Made by a program: the position numbers and the translations under genes. From the NCBI GenBank assembly GCA_029945375.1, contig CM057062.1:2309564-2373563 (forward strand): a stretch of 64,000 nucleotides of DNA. Direction: 5' to 3'. Positions 46,586-56,329 of this stretch are shown here, piece after piece. Positions within the stretch are counted from its first letter, which is position 1, and each line of letters opens with the position of its first letter. The DNA is from Agaricus subrufescens. Its lineage: Eukaryota > Basidiomycota > Agaricomycetes > Agaricales > Agaricaceae. The notes beneath the pieces are model-generated. The model saw only the letters and a list, made by a program, of their open reading frames with translations. It was not told where the DNA came from and made no database searches.

Positions 46586-46879
46586 TGTTACGACCTTATA
46601 GCAATTAGCTCAGGTTGCAACTTAAGGCAAAGACTTGAGAGCGATAAGGGAATATAGCGAGTTGGTAAAGCGTAAGGAAATACAGAGTATAACTATGCTA
46701 TTTATAGATGAGTTGACTACCTAATAATAGAAGTAGAAGTCGGGCTGAGTAAGTATACCTGAGGTGTCTGACTAACAGTGGGAACGGCGCTGAGTAAACA
46801 TGGGAGACAAGTACACGAATAAGGGAACAGTAGCATATGGTCCTGGGTCAGGGGATGGTAACGGAAATAGATCATAACA
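46586..46879 (-). repeat. 5' LTR of element B
   Basis: 294 bp, very similar to 40049-40342. On its inner side (minus strand) it is followed by TTTGGTAAAGCG, as in A. Confidence 0.9.
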
Positions 46880-46884
46880 CCCCA

Positions 46885-47945
46885 AACAAATCATTAGTGA
46901 CAGAGGACCCCAGTTTGCTTCCAAATTCATGAAAGAACTCTGCACCTCACTAGGAATAGAAAGAAACCTATCTACCACATACCACCCTCAGACCAATGGA
47001 CAAACCAAATGCATCAACCAGGAAGTGGACTCATACCTAAGAAACTTTGTCAACTACTGACAAAACAACTGGTCAAAATGGCTCCCCACTGCCAAATTCC
47101 AATACAATGACAAAGTCCACTCTGCAACCAAGCATACTCCTTTTTTCCTGACTTATGGAATGCACCTATGGAAAGGGAATCTATCGAGCAAATCCACCAA
47201 TCCAGTAGCCAACAACTTTACCAAGGAATTACTCAAAGTCCAAAACAAAGCCCAAGCTGCTCTCACCAAATACAACAACTCCATGGCTGAACGAGGAATC
47301 CTCAAACAACAAAAATATCCTCTCACAGAAGGAGATCTAGTCTCCCTAAAAGCAACCAACATACAATCAAACCATCCCTCTGGAAAGATGGATAACAAAT
47401 GATACAGACCTTTCAAGATTCTAGAACCTATTGGAAAACATCCAAAGTTACCTGAAACCTGGGCTATACATGATGACTTCCATTCCTCACTTCTCACCAA
47501 ATACAATTGCCCAAATTCAACTGTCAAAAGATCCCACCACCACCCCCACCTGACATCATCAACAACAAAGAAGAATACAAAGTAGAGGAAATCCATGGAC
47601 ATAAGAAAAAAGGCCATGGACTTCAATACCTGATACACTGGAAAGGATACAATAACTCCAAGGATACATGGCAATCTGCAGCAGACCTTGAGAATGCCCA
47701 AGACCTTCTTTCTGAATACAGAAAAAACAACAATTTTCTCTGATATAAAAGGAACATTGCATCCCAACAATTGGTATAGCATTGTCTATTGGTTCAAAGA
47801 AGAACTCATGAGCACTGAAAACAATACCCAATCCACCAGCAATGCTGCTGACACCTACCACAGCCTGGTAGTAGACTCCCTCTGAAGCTCCACCAAAAGG
47901 GAACTCATAGGTATCATCCAAGCCTTAGTGGATGTTGATTGCCGC
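46885..47945 (+). pseudogene. Element A integrase second half and chromodomain
   Basis: Reads IISDRGPQFASKFMKELC, TTYHPQTNGQTKCINQEV, one TGA after FVNY, the C-terminal YGMHLWKGNLSSKST block, then after frame changes EEYKVEEIHGHKKKGHGLQY and LIHWKGYNNSKDTWQS (chromodomain, about 47573-47670). It continues the frame cut by B at the TSD. The end of this segment is cut by element D at 47945. Confidence 0.8.
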
Positions 47946-50393
47946 TGTTATGGCCCCAGCCGTTTTACGCATGAAAATATACATTTAAGGCAGTTAGGTG
48001 TACGTATTAAGTTCAAGAATGAACAATCGGACATCCAGTTAGAGATAAGCTCAGTCAAGGATATGTGTGAAGAGAGGTTGACCTAGGGGACAGTCGAGAT
48101 TGCATCCGCGATTCCTAGCAGGAAAACCATACTGCTAGGGGAAATATAATCACATTTGAGGACTTAAAATGGAAGTCTTGAGACTGAGTCTAGGGAGACT
48201 TTGCTGGGAATTATCATCGAGGTTGGCTATGGGATGGCTCAAGGACTTAGCAGAACACGGTTCCTTCAGCGGACCTTATGCTAGACCAAAACTATAACTA
48301 CTACCTGCCTAATAAGAAAAGGGCTAGGAAGTAGACAACTCACACATGTCAAGACTGAATAAATCTGAAGCGAGACTGTTGGAATTGTCAGTTGAGACTC
48401 TGGATCCAGCAGTAATAGTGATAATCTCGAAGCAACTAAAGGCGAGATAGAAGCGTAGTCTAATCAAGGACATCTTATCAATGGGATAATCAGTGGGGGA
48501 TGTGCCTCAAGAGTTTCTAGACTAGGGTCTAGGGTTAGAAGCTTATTAGCCAATGAGGAGTGGAAGATTAGACAAGTGCAATGTTCAGTCAAGGAGACTG
48601 AATAGTCGAGACTGTTGATTGGTGGAGAAAGATGAGTCAAGGAGACTATACCCATTCAGCACTGGATACAGACTTGGTTATCTGTTTCATGTTTGTTTAT
48701 TTTGTCTCAGTTTTTTATTGTGTATCATATATAGTCACCAGTTGAGGACAAGGTTCAGGATTGAATCTTTGCCCAAGCGCTGTGTGAGTGAAATTGAGTT
48801 TGGTTAAACTTCGCAGTGCTCTAAGCATTTCTTAAGTTCTTTCTCGACTCAGAAAGTCTTGTGTTCTGCTCGAGAGAGTATCTTCACTGGTCTAATAGGA
48901 TCGCAATAGCATTTGGTGCTAGCTTGACTTGTCTTGCAGTCTGTCTCAAAGTGCGAAGGCAGGTCAAGGCTCTCCGAGTTTGTTGAGGCATCACTAGGGC
49001 AGACTCGCTACCCCTCCTAGATAGGTGTCTAACCCATTCTATTGAGGACAGTCATTGCGAGCTTAGCCACTCGTCACGAAGGTTCTAATCGAAACAGCAT
49101 AGGTCTGGAAGAGGTTTCTATTCAGTCGAGACTGGTTTCACATTTCTATTCTACCCCTATTTTCATTTAATACTTAATCGAGACACTTACTTTCACTTTC
49201 TTTCTGATTTATTCTCCCCACGAACCGCACTCGAGACTCGGTGTAATTCAAAGGGTTGCATTCGCATTCAATTTTATATTTTTTATATCTTATTTTCCAC
49301 ATTTACACCGATCTAGTCTCTTCAGCGGTACCAGATTGTTGTGGATGTTTGAATGCACTGGTGACCCTACATGGCATGAGGAAGGATAAGGCCAGGTTCA
49401 TCCATCGTTGTCCTCAATGCTTGTCGTTATCGTTTGGGGAGCTGTTTTGTAGACAGAGGCAGTGGTAAGAGGAGAGAAGGGCACTTGGCATTTTCCCAAG
49501 AACCCATCTTGTGACATTCATGCATAGGAATACCTATTAACATTTCATTGGAGACCAAAGAGCGGGTAGCTGCTGGCTCACTGAACAATGCAGGGCAACT
49601 CATTCCCAGCTCTGGCATTCTGTCTGTCTATTCTGCTGATACACCTGGCTCTTTCTTGTAGCACTTGCACCCTTGCTGGGCTCCCATTGCTTGTCCTGCA
49701 CAAAACCTGCTTTTGGCTCATCACCTCATGCTCTGCCCTGCCCCCAGACTTCTCCTCCTCACTCCATTCCTCACAAGGTTCCTCCACCGTTGCCTTATGA
49801 TCTCAATCTCCCGCTACTGCCACTATACAAACAGTACACCTCCTACCAGGGCTTATTTCCTCGACTTGCACTACCCCCCAAGAGGGCTCAAGTGCCAAGC
49901 TTGTATAATCCGATAATCAAGTATCAGGTGCCAAATAGGGAAATCTCATGCAGCAACTTGTCATGAATGTGTAGTTTGACTATGCATTGGGTTGAATGTA
50001 AGTGTCTGCTTCTTCACACCTTGTCCACAATTTGAATCAAAGAGCTGAATGCCCCCCTGCCAGATTTGTGTTCAACAGCTACGTTTGGAAGTGCAATGCA
50101 GAATACGCAACTTCGATGGCAAACACATCTCCTTCCAAACCCCGCTCGCTGCCCCCCTTACTGGCTCGCTCATTGGGTATCCGACATCCGTATGCCAATT
50201 CATCACTTACGCGTACCCACCCTCAACATATTTGCATTTAATACTTAATCGAGATGCTTACTTTCACTTTCTTTCTGATTTATTCTCCCCACAAACCGCA
50301 CTTGAGACTTGGTGTAATTCAAAGGGTTGCATTCGCATTCAATTTTATATTTTATATTTCATTTTCCACATTTACACCGATCTAGTCTCTTCA
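47946..50393 (+). mobile_element. Element D: large-LTR, non-coding retroelement inside A
   Basis: A 5' LTR of about 1379 bp (47946-49324, TGTTATGGCC ... CTCTTCA), a 0.9-kb interior (49325-50233), and only the last 160 bp of a 3' LTR (50234-50393). TSD CCGC at 47942-47945 and 50394-50397; excising it restores A's reading across GTTGATTGCCGC-TATGCC, matching B. The base next to the LTR starts GCGGTACCAGA, a possible primer site. The interior has no gag or pol but contains a segment (about 49740-49960) related to 10200-10480. It keeps many CpGs, so it is younger than A. LARD-like, mobilised in trans if at all. Confidence 0.75.
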
Positions 50394-50475
50394 CCGCTAT
50401 GCCAACACCTACCTCCCCCTCATCTACAACCTACCCACAGGAGTAAACGCCCCAAAAACAGAAGAAAAGGAGCAC

Positions 50476-51697
50476 ATGGTGCATGTCATGGGACAGGAGT
50501 TAAAACTAATCAGGAAGTTGAAGAAATGGTTAGCAGAAATGGAAGTGGAGTTAATGGATCTCACCAAGGAGATTAGACCAAATGGGTGGAACACCAATGG
50601 TACATGGGAAGGAGGATGGGCTGATAATGGAGCATAGGCCAAAGAAAACAACAGCAACCAGCAGCAGTAGGAGCTGCCTAATTGGGAGGAAGAAATATGT
50701 ATAAAATCCATTTGCTTTCTTGTTTTTTTGAATCCAAACCTGTTTGTCCAATATTTCTCTAGCAGCCTACATCCCCATTCTCGCCCTTCTCACTATGAAC
50801 CCTAACACTAGTAACTAGATCCCCACCCTCTTCAATCAACACCCCCATGAGGAATACCTCAACACTGTCTACAATATCAACAAACATTGTGTCCACCTAC
50901 TCTGCATCCTCCATGCCTTTGGCTACATCAGAAGCCTAGGGTCTTCCATGCACCAGATCTCCACAAACATGCACACCACCTGTATTAACTCTGTACAACC
51001 CATCCACCTTGCCATAGGACACAATGAGGACCTCTACCAAGAATTCAGAACAATCCTGAAGAACCTCAGTGCCATCCTCCCTATGAACATTGAATACCAA
51101 GCACACAAAGTCTGCTGTGCTGTCATTGACAAACTCATTGCTATGCCTGACATTGGAAACAAAGATAGCAAGAACACTGCGAAACAAATGATTGCCATCT
51201 ACCAATGATTTGCCCCTACCAGACCTGCCACCCCTACCCCTGAAGAACCAGAAGTCCCCATCCCTGTCCCAAACTACACCACCTTCCTCCAAGACCACAT
51301 GGACAAATATTCCAATAAGGAAAACAAACCCCCTGGTCTTACCAAGCCCATCAAAGTCAGTAGCATCCATGACCCCAATCTCATCAACAAAGTCTTCAAG
51401 CTCAGAGCTTACCTCCGATCCATCCCCACCTATGTCATTCCTACCAAATTCACCTGCCCCAACAATTATCAATTTGCGCATCAAGAGAACATTGTTAACC
51501 ACCAAAGCTACTGGCTGGTTATCTTATCCATAATGATGGACTACTCTGGTCAAGATGACAAGTACAAGGGACAGGCTCTACAATTCATTAAAGCTGGAAA
51601 CAATAACTCCCCTCACTTTGTCAGTTTCAACAAAACCACCAACAAATGGATGATCACTGACAAGAAAACCAAACTCTTCCTCAACTTGACTGCCTAG
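50476..51697 (+). pseudogene. Element A post-pol ORFs (coiled-coil peptide and larger ORF)
   Basis: 50476-50670 encodes the coiled-coil peptide (one TAG). From 50795 (MNPNTSN) to 51697 a second ORF, broken by a TAG and a TGA, includes SSMHQISTNMHTTCINSVQP, NKENKPPGL, TCPNNYQFAHQENIVNHQSY and NSPHFVSFNKTTNKWMI. Both are homologous to and in the same order as those of B. The 3' LTR follows after 36 bp. Confidence 0.7.
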
Positions 51698-51733
51698 TGC
51701 TTCTTGACAACTCAAAGCCTGAATGGAGGGTGA

Positions 51734-52007
51734 TGTTATGATCCCCTGACCCAGGAGCATATGCTACTTCTCCATTTGTATACTTTGTCCCACATGCTTA
51801 CTCAGCAGTTTCCCATCATTATTCAGACACCTTAGGTATACTTACTCAGCCCAACTTCTATTTCCATTATTAGGTAGTTGACTCTTCTATAAGTAGCATG
51901 GTAATACCCTGTATTCCTTATGCTTTACCAACTTGCTATTTTCCCTTATTGCTCTCAAGTTTTTGCCTTAAGTTGCAACCTGAGCTAATTGCTATAAGGT
52001 TGTAACA
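51734..52007 (+). repeat. 3' LTR of element A
   Basis: 274 bp, same ends as the 5' LTR; followed by TSD GCTCA (52008-52012). Confidence 0.9.
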
Positions 52008-52012
52008 GCTCA

Positions 52013-52898
52013 GTAGAATTATACTATATACATTTATCCCATGTCAGTAGAATTCTACTGTGCACAGTTATCCCAAGTTGGTAGAATTCAATTTTGTGTA
52101 GTTTTCCAATGTCAGTAAATGCTTACTGCCTATATTTTACTCTGGCTAGGAGAATCCTACTACTCATGGTTTGTTCATATCAGTAGGATTCTATTATACT
52201 TGAGATCCCAAGCTAGTGAAATTCTACTGGTACCAAAGCTAACTAATGTATGATAATAACACACTATATGACTGCTACAATTATATAAGTCACCAAAAAC
52301 GTCCAGCCAGCTGTATGCATCATGTACAGTATACATTGGTCTCCTGCCCTGATTCCTTGGACTACTACCATGCTTTCTGTGTAAACAAATTCTCTGATCA
52401 TCATTCATTTGAAATTCTTTGAGTATACTTATGTGTAACTTATAATACTTTTTTGTTACTTATTTTTCGGGAGAATACTCTTATTGCTTTCACTTATTTT
52501 CTACTTGCAGAATAGCGGTACTTACACTAGAATCAAAAGAGTAGATATATAAGTAGACAGAAATCCTTTTCATGCTTTTACTACTTTTTCATCAAAAAAG
52601 TAACAAAAGGACAAAAAAGTATCTTGACCTTTTGCTGATGACTCAGCAGATCAGATAGTTTTGTTGCAGGTCTACTAGGAGAACAGACTGCAGTGGGAAA
52701 TATATGGTGGTGCTGGTTGTTCCAAAATTGTCTGGTGGTAACTAGGTATAGTCAATAGGTCACAATACCTGGATGGAAAGCTGCTCTTTCAGGAGCAAGA
52801 GGCTCCAGCCTGAGGAATTTTTCTTTCAGCCAGACAAACTGAGAGAAGAAAACCTCAAGCTTACTTTGAATACTAAGCATTTTATTTGCTTGACACAT
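52013..52898. other. Continuation of the minisatellite, then unassigned AT-rich DNA
   Basis: 52013-52215 holds degenerate GTCAGTAGAATTCTACT units interrupted by A. 52216-52898 has no ORF longer than 80 codons and no recognised family. Confidence 0.4.
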
Positions 52899-53096
52899 TG
52901 AAGAGACTAGATTGGTGTGAATGTGTAAAATAAAATATAAAAATATAAAATTGAATGCAAATGCAACCCTTTGAGATACACCGAGTCTCAAGTGCAGTTT
53001 GTGGGGAGAATAAATCAGAAAGAAAGTGAAAGTAAGAGTCTTGATTAAGTATTAAATGAAAATAGGGGTAGAATAGAAATGTGAAACAAGTCTTGA

Positions 53097-53720
53097 TGTT
53101 AAGACTACAACTGCAGAGTCAGAACTAGGCAGTTCCAATTTGGGAATAGGCATTGGCCTTAGCAACGTGAAGGCGCACTGTGCCCTCCAGTGGGTTCCAG
53201 ATGCCTAGAGAGCGATAGCAGAATAGAACGTGAGTTGCGAACACTTAGCAGAAAGATAGGAATCAAGAGGGAATAGAATCTAAGTCGATTTCAGACTGAG
53301 GAATAGATACAGGAATGCGGAACTTATATACAAAGGTGTACAGGAGTAAGATACAGAAAAGGAATAGTTCCAGATAATAGAAATAGGAATCGGAATAGAG
53401 ATATAGCAATCGCATCACAATAGGAATGAGTACCAATCTGGATATAGTCGCATTGGCCATTGGAAAGTTATGGCCTGCATTGTGTTGGTCATAGAGCAAC
53501 TGCAGGAGCACAACCATAGTCCCGGAAAGGAACTACGGCATAACCAGCCAACCACTACCAGTTCCAGGAAGCAGACTTACCAATTAAAGGAACCTGAAAG
53601 ACAACAGTCCCAAGCGGATCCCATCAAAAGGAAACTTAACAGCGGGATTCCTTGGAACATACTGGAAATGGAAATGGAATGCCAGGAATGATTGGAAAGT
53701 TCTGGAAACAGAATATAACA
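53097..53720. mobile_element. Solo LTR F with 5-bp TSD
   Basis: 624 bp, TGTTAAGACTACAACTGCAG ... GAATATAACA, flanked by CTTGA (53092-53096 and 53721-53725). It interrupts the inverted D LTR. No other copy in the window; TG..CA ends and the 5-bp TSD identify an LTR. Confidence 0.8.
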
Positions 53721-54029
53721 CTTGACTGTATAGAGACCTCTTCCAGACCTGTGCCATTTCGATTAGAACCTTTGCAACAAGGGGCTAAGCTCACAACAAC
53801 TGTCCTCAATAGGATGGGTTAGACACCTATCTAGGAGGGGTAGCGAGTCCACCCTAGTGATGCCTCAACAAACTTGGAGAGCCTTGACCTGCCTTTGCAC
53901 TTCAAGACAGACTGCAAGACAAGTCAAGCTCGCACCAAATGCTATTGCAATCCTATTAGACCAGTGAAGATACTCTCTTGAGCAGAACACAAGACCTTCC
54001 GAGTTGAACAAGAACTTAAGAAATGCTTA

Positions 54030-54151
54030 GCATCAGCAAAAGGTCTGGCTACTTGAAGCTACTTGAAGCTACTTGAGGGCTACTTGAGAATTTTCAAGTA
54101 GCCCTCAAGTAGCTTCAAGTAGCTTCAAGTAGCCAAACCTTTTTCTGATGC
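54030..54151. mobile_element. 122-bp palindromic fold-back MITE
   Basis: Nearly perfect inverted repeat, GCATCAGCAAAAGG ... CTTTTTCTGATGC, with GCTACTTGAA words repeated in each arm. TA on both sides (54028-54029, 54152-54153). The D LTR at 47.9 kb lacks it at the equivalent site. Confidence 0.85.
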
Positions 54152-54250
54152 TAGAACACTGCAAACTTTAACCAAACTTGATCTCACTTGCACAGCGCTT
54201 GGGCAAAGATTCAATCCCAAACCTCATCCTCAACTGGCAGCTATATACAA

Positions 54251-54788
54251 TGTTATAGTGACCCTGGCCCGGTCCTAAGCTGGGGCGATACGTCACTACC
54301 GATAACACAGTTACTGATAGAGCGTATCAAAGGAGCCTTCTCGGTTGAATGGAGATTCAACTTCAAAGGTAATAATACTGAGACGATTATACAAGCAAGA
54401 GAGGGAGCTTAGCAATTAAGACTTATAGGTTCTAGAGCTTTTAGATAAAGGCTTAGTATTAGTCTCCACCTAACCAAGTAGAAACGTTGTTTCTACATGG
54501 TTGAGTTGAGGGGTTTATATACTACAGCGAGTATCTACTTATGTAATACTAATAGGAGTCATATCCAGTCATAACTAGTCATAATAAGTCATATCAAGTC
54601 ATAACTAATCATAATGAGTTGTATCAAGTCATATAAGTCCTCCAAGTCAGTATAAGTCAGAACGACTCTTCCGACTCTTGACTTTGCTGACTAAGAAATA
54701 TTACGTAAGAAAAGAGAAACAATATTCGATACAATTACATCAGCAAAGGTAGGCATATTAGATAAGAAAAGAAATTGAAATCATAACA
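54251..54788 (-). repeat. 3' LTR of element E
   Basis: 538 bp, with a TATA-like TTTATATACTAC and a tract of AGTCATA-type words at about 54550-54640. Confidence 0.92.
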
Positions 54789-54824
54789 TTATCCCTTTCG
54801 TAAACTAGATGTCCACATCTAAAT

Positions 54825-56329
54825 TTACAAATCGAGATTACCTTTCTCATTGATATTGTATTCAGCTACTTTGTCATGTTGGAAGTCTTGTGACTCCTCA
54901 TATTTGTCATCTCCTGAGTATTGTTCACAGCTATGCTTCTTCCTCAGATGTTCTGCTACTAAAATTCCACACTTGTCACACTTGTATACCTTCTGACTTC
55001 CCCATTTCCATCCAGGTTTCGAAATCAAAGTGAACCCTTTCATCTTGGTCTGACTATTTCCCACAGAAGGTAGGCTGCGATTCTCCAAAGATAGTCCCAA
55101 TGCATCTCTTGGAGATTCGATAAGACTGTGGCGGTGATGGGAAGATGGGTTTGTACAGATGATGGATTTTCTATCAAGGGTGGTTGATAGTTGTCCATAT
55201 TCAGGGTCGGAGTGCTTGGTCCTGGTGTCGGGCTTAGGGTGGAAGACTGGCTTATAGGTCGGCCCAAGCTTTGTGGTGGTGATGTGAGTCTGGGATGTTC
55301 CGGAGGAGGAGGAGTTGGTGAGGGAATCCATGGTGGACTGTTGTAGTTTCCTTGGTTGTAATATGCCTCCCAATCGGTGATTGGAGTTGGAGGTGTTGAT
55401 AGGCTGTGATAAGTAGGTGGGGGTGTCAGTGATTGAGATGGTGCCATCCATTTGGCTAGCACGCTGGAAGGCCAGATTGGTTCGTTTACTGGTGAGGGAG
55501 GAGTGGACCATTGCCAAGGCATCTGGGGACATATCCCAGCGTTCAATTCCCTTATTAGGGTTTTGATCACAATACTTGGCGAAGTGTCCAGGTTGGGAAG
55601 CTCTGCAGTAGTGGCAGAAATATCCTTGGCAATTCATCGTGCTATGACCCAATCTATTACAGAGCTGGCATTGTATGTGTCGACTTCCAGCCATACTCTG
55701 ATTTCCATAGGGAGTTGAAGAAGCTCCTTGATCATTTCGATGAGGATTAGAAGTTGGGGTGTGGGAAGTTGGGAGTACCATGTTTGTAGATGATTCTTGT
55801 TGATGAGAAGCCGATTGAGGGTGTTCAGATTGATATCGGGGGGTGTGTGAAGGAGTCTGTTGGTGTCGGTCTGTAATTTGTTTACCAATGTACGTAGACG
55901 TGTGAATGAGGTTCCCAATTTCCTCTTTGATTCTCCTGACAGCGGTGTCAGAATAGGGCCTTTTGGCAGATGTGCTTTAAGAGTAGCCATTCGGGTTTCC
56001 GTTTTTGCAAGGGCCCGAATGTAAGAACGTCTTGCAGAAATGAGTGTGCTAAAAGCAGTCCCGATGTTGAGGACAGCTTCAGTGATGTTAGGAATGCAGC
56101 CGTAACTGGACAGAATGTCAGGGGTTGCAGTTCCAGATGAGAAGAGAAATCGAATGGTTTCACTCTCTTCAGAGGATAATTGAATTTGGTGGTGATCAGT
56201 CTTATCCTGGACTGATATGGAAGGGGGTGTGATGTCCTGGTGGACGCTCTGGGTTTCAGAGTGTGAATCCTTGGCATTTATGACAGGGGATGTAGAGTTT
56301 GAGGTGGTTGAGTTAGTTGAGTTGGTCAT
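54825..56329 (-). CDS. Element E ORF3: post-pol ORF pair with zinc knuckles and a C2H2-like end
   Basis: ORF3a starts at 56329; its ATG overlaps the pol stop as ATGA. It encodes 231 aa, helical, with TRLRTLVNKLQTDTNRLLH. ORF3b (55781-54825, 318 aa) overlaps it by 148 nt in another frame. In that frame it carries two CCHC-type motifs (CQLCNRLGHSTMNC and CHYCRASQPGHFAKYC), a Pro/Ser/Thr-rich middle, and a C-terminal CDKCGILVAEHLRKKHSC resembling a C2H2 finger. The usual Gypsy plan has gag knuckles before pol; E has one there too (CFFCHKTGHWVTNC), so this is an additional nucleic-acid-binding ORF. No signal peptide or fusion-protein features are seen. Whether 3a and 3b are joined by frameshift, or split by an indel, is open. 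Confidence 0.65.

Larger units (their letters stand above)
40049..46879 (-). mobile_element. Ty3/Gypsy chromodomain element B, full length, inside A
   Basis: 294-bp LTRs at 40049-40342 (3' LTR) and 46586-46879 (5' LTR), with TSD CCCCA at 40044-40048 and 46880-46884. It sits in A's integrase; removing it restores a reading with GIPK followed by IISDRGPQ. The gene order on the minus strand is gag, protease, RT, RNase H, integrase, chromodomain, two extra ORFs, 3' LTR. It is the same family as A but keeps far more CpG, so it is younger. It carries several in-frame stops and an integrase catalytic change, so it is not autonomous. Confidence 0.92.
37749..52007 (+). mobile_element. Ty3/Gypsy chromodomain element A, with nested elements
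   Basis: Bounded by 274-bp LTRs (37749-38022 and 51734-52007; TGTTATGATCCCCTGACCCA ... GGTTGTAACA) and a 5-bp target duplication GCTCA (37744-37748, 52008-52012). The sequence before the 3' LTR is purine-rich (GAATGGAGGGTGA). Inside are its gag, a protease fragment, the second half of integrase, a chromodomain and two post-pol ORFs. RT, RNase H and the integrase N-terminal half are missing. Elements B and D and a D-LTR fragment lie within. CpG is very rare and many stops are present, so A is the oldest member of the nest. Confidence 0.9.

Noticed and set aside
49325..50233. Host gene inside element D
   Set aside because: No continuous frame or splice pattern supports a gene; only one short segment recurs elsewhere.
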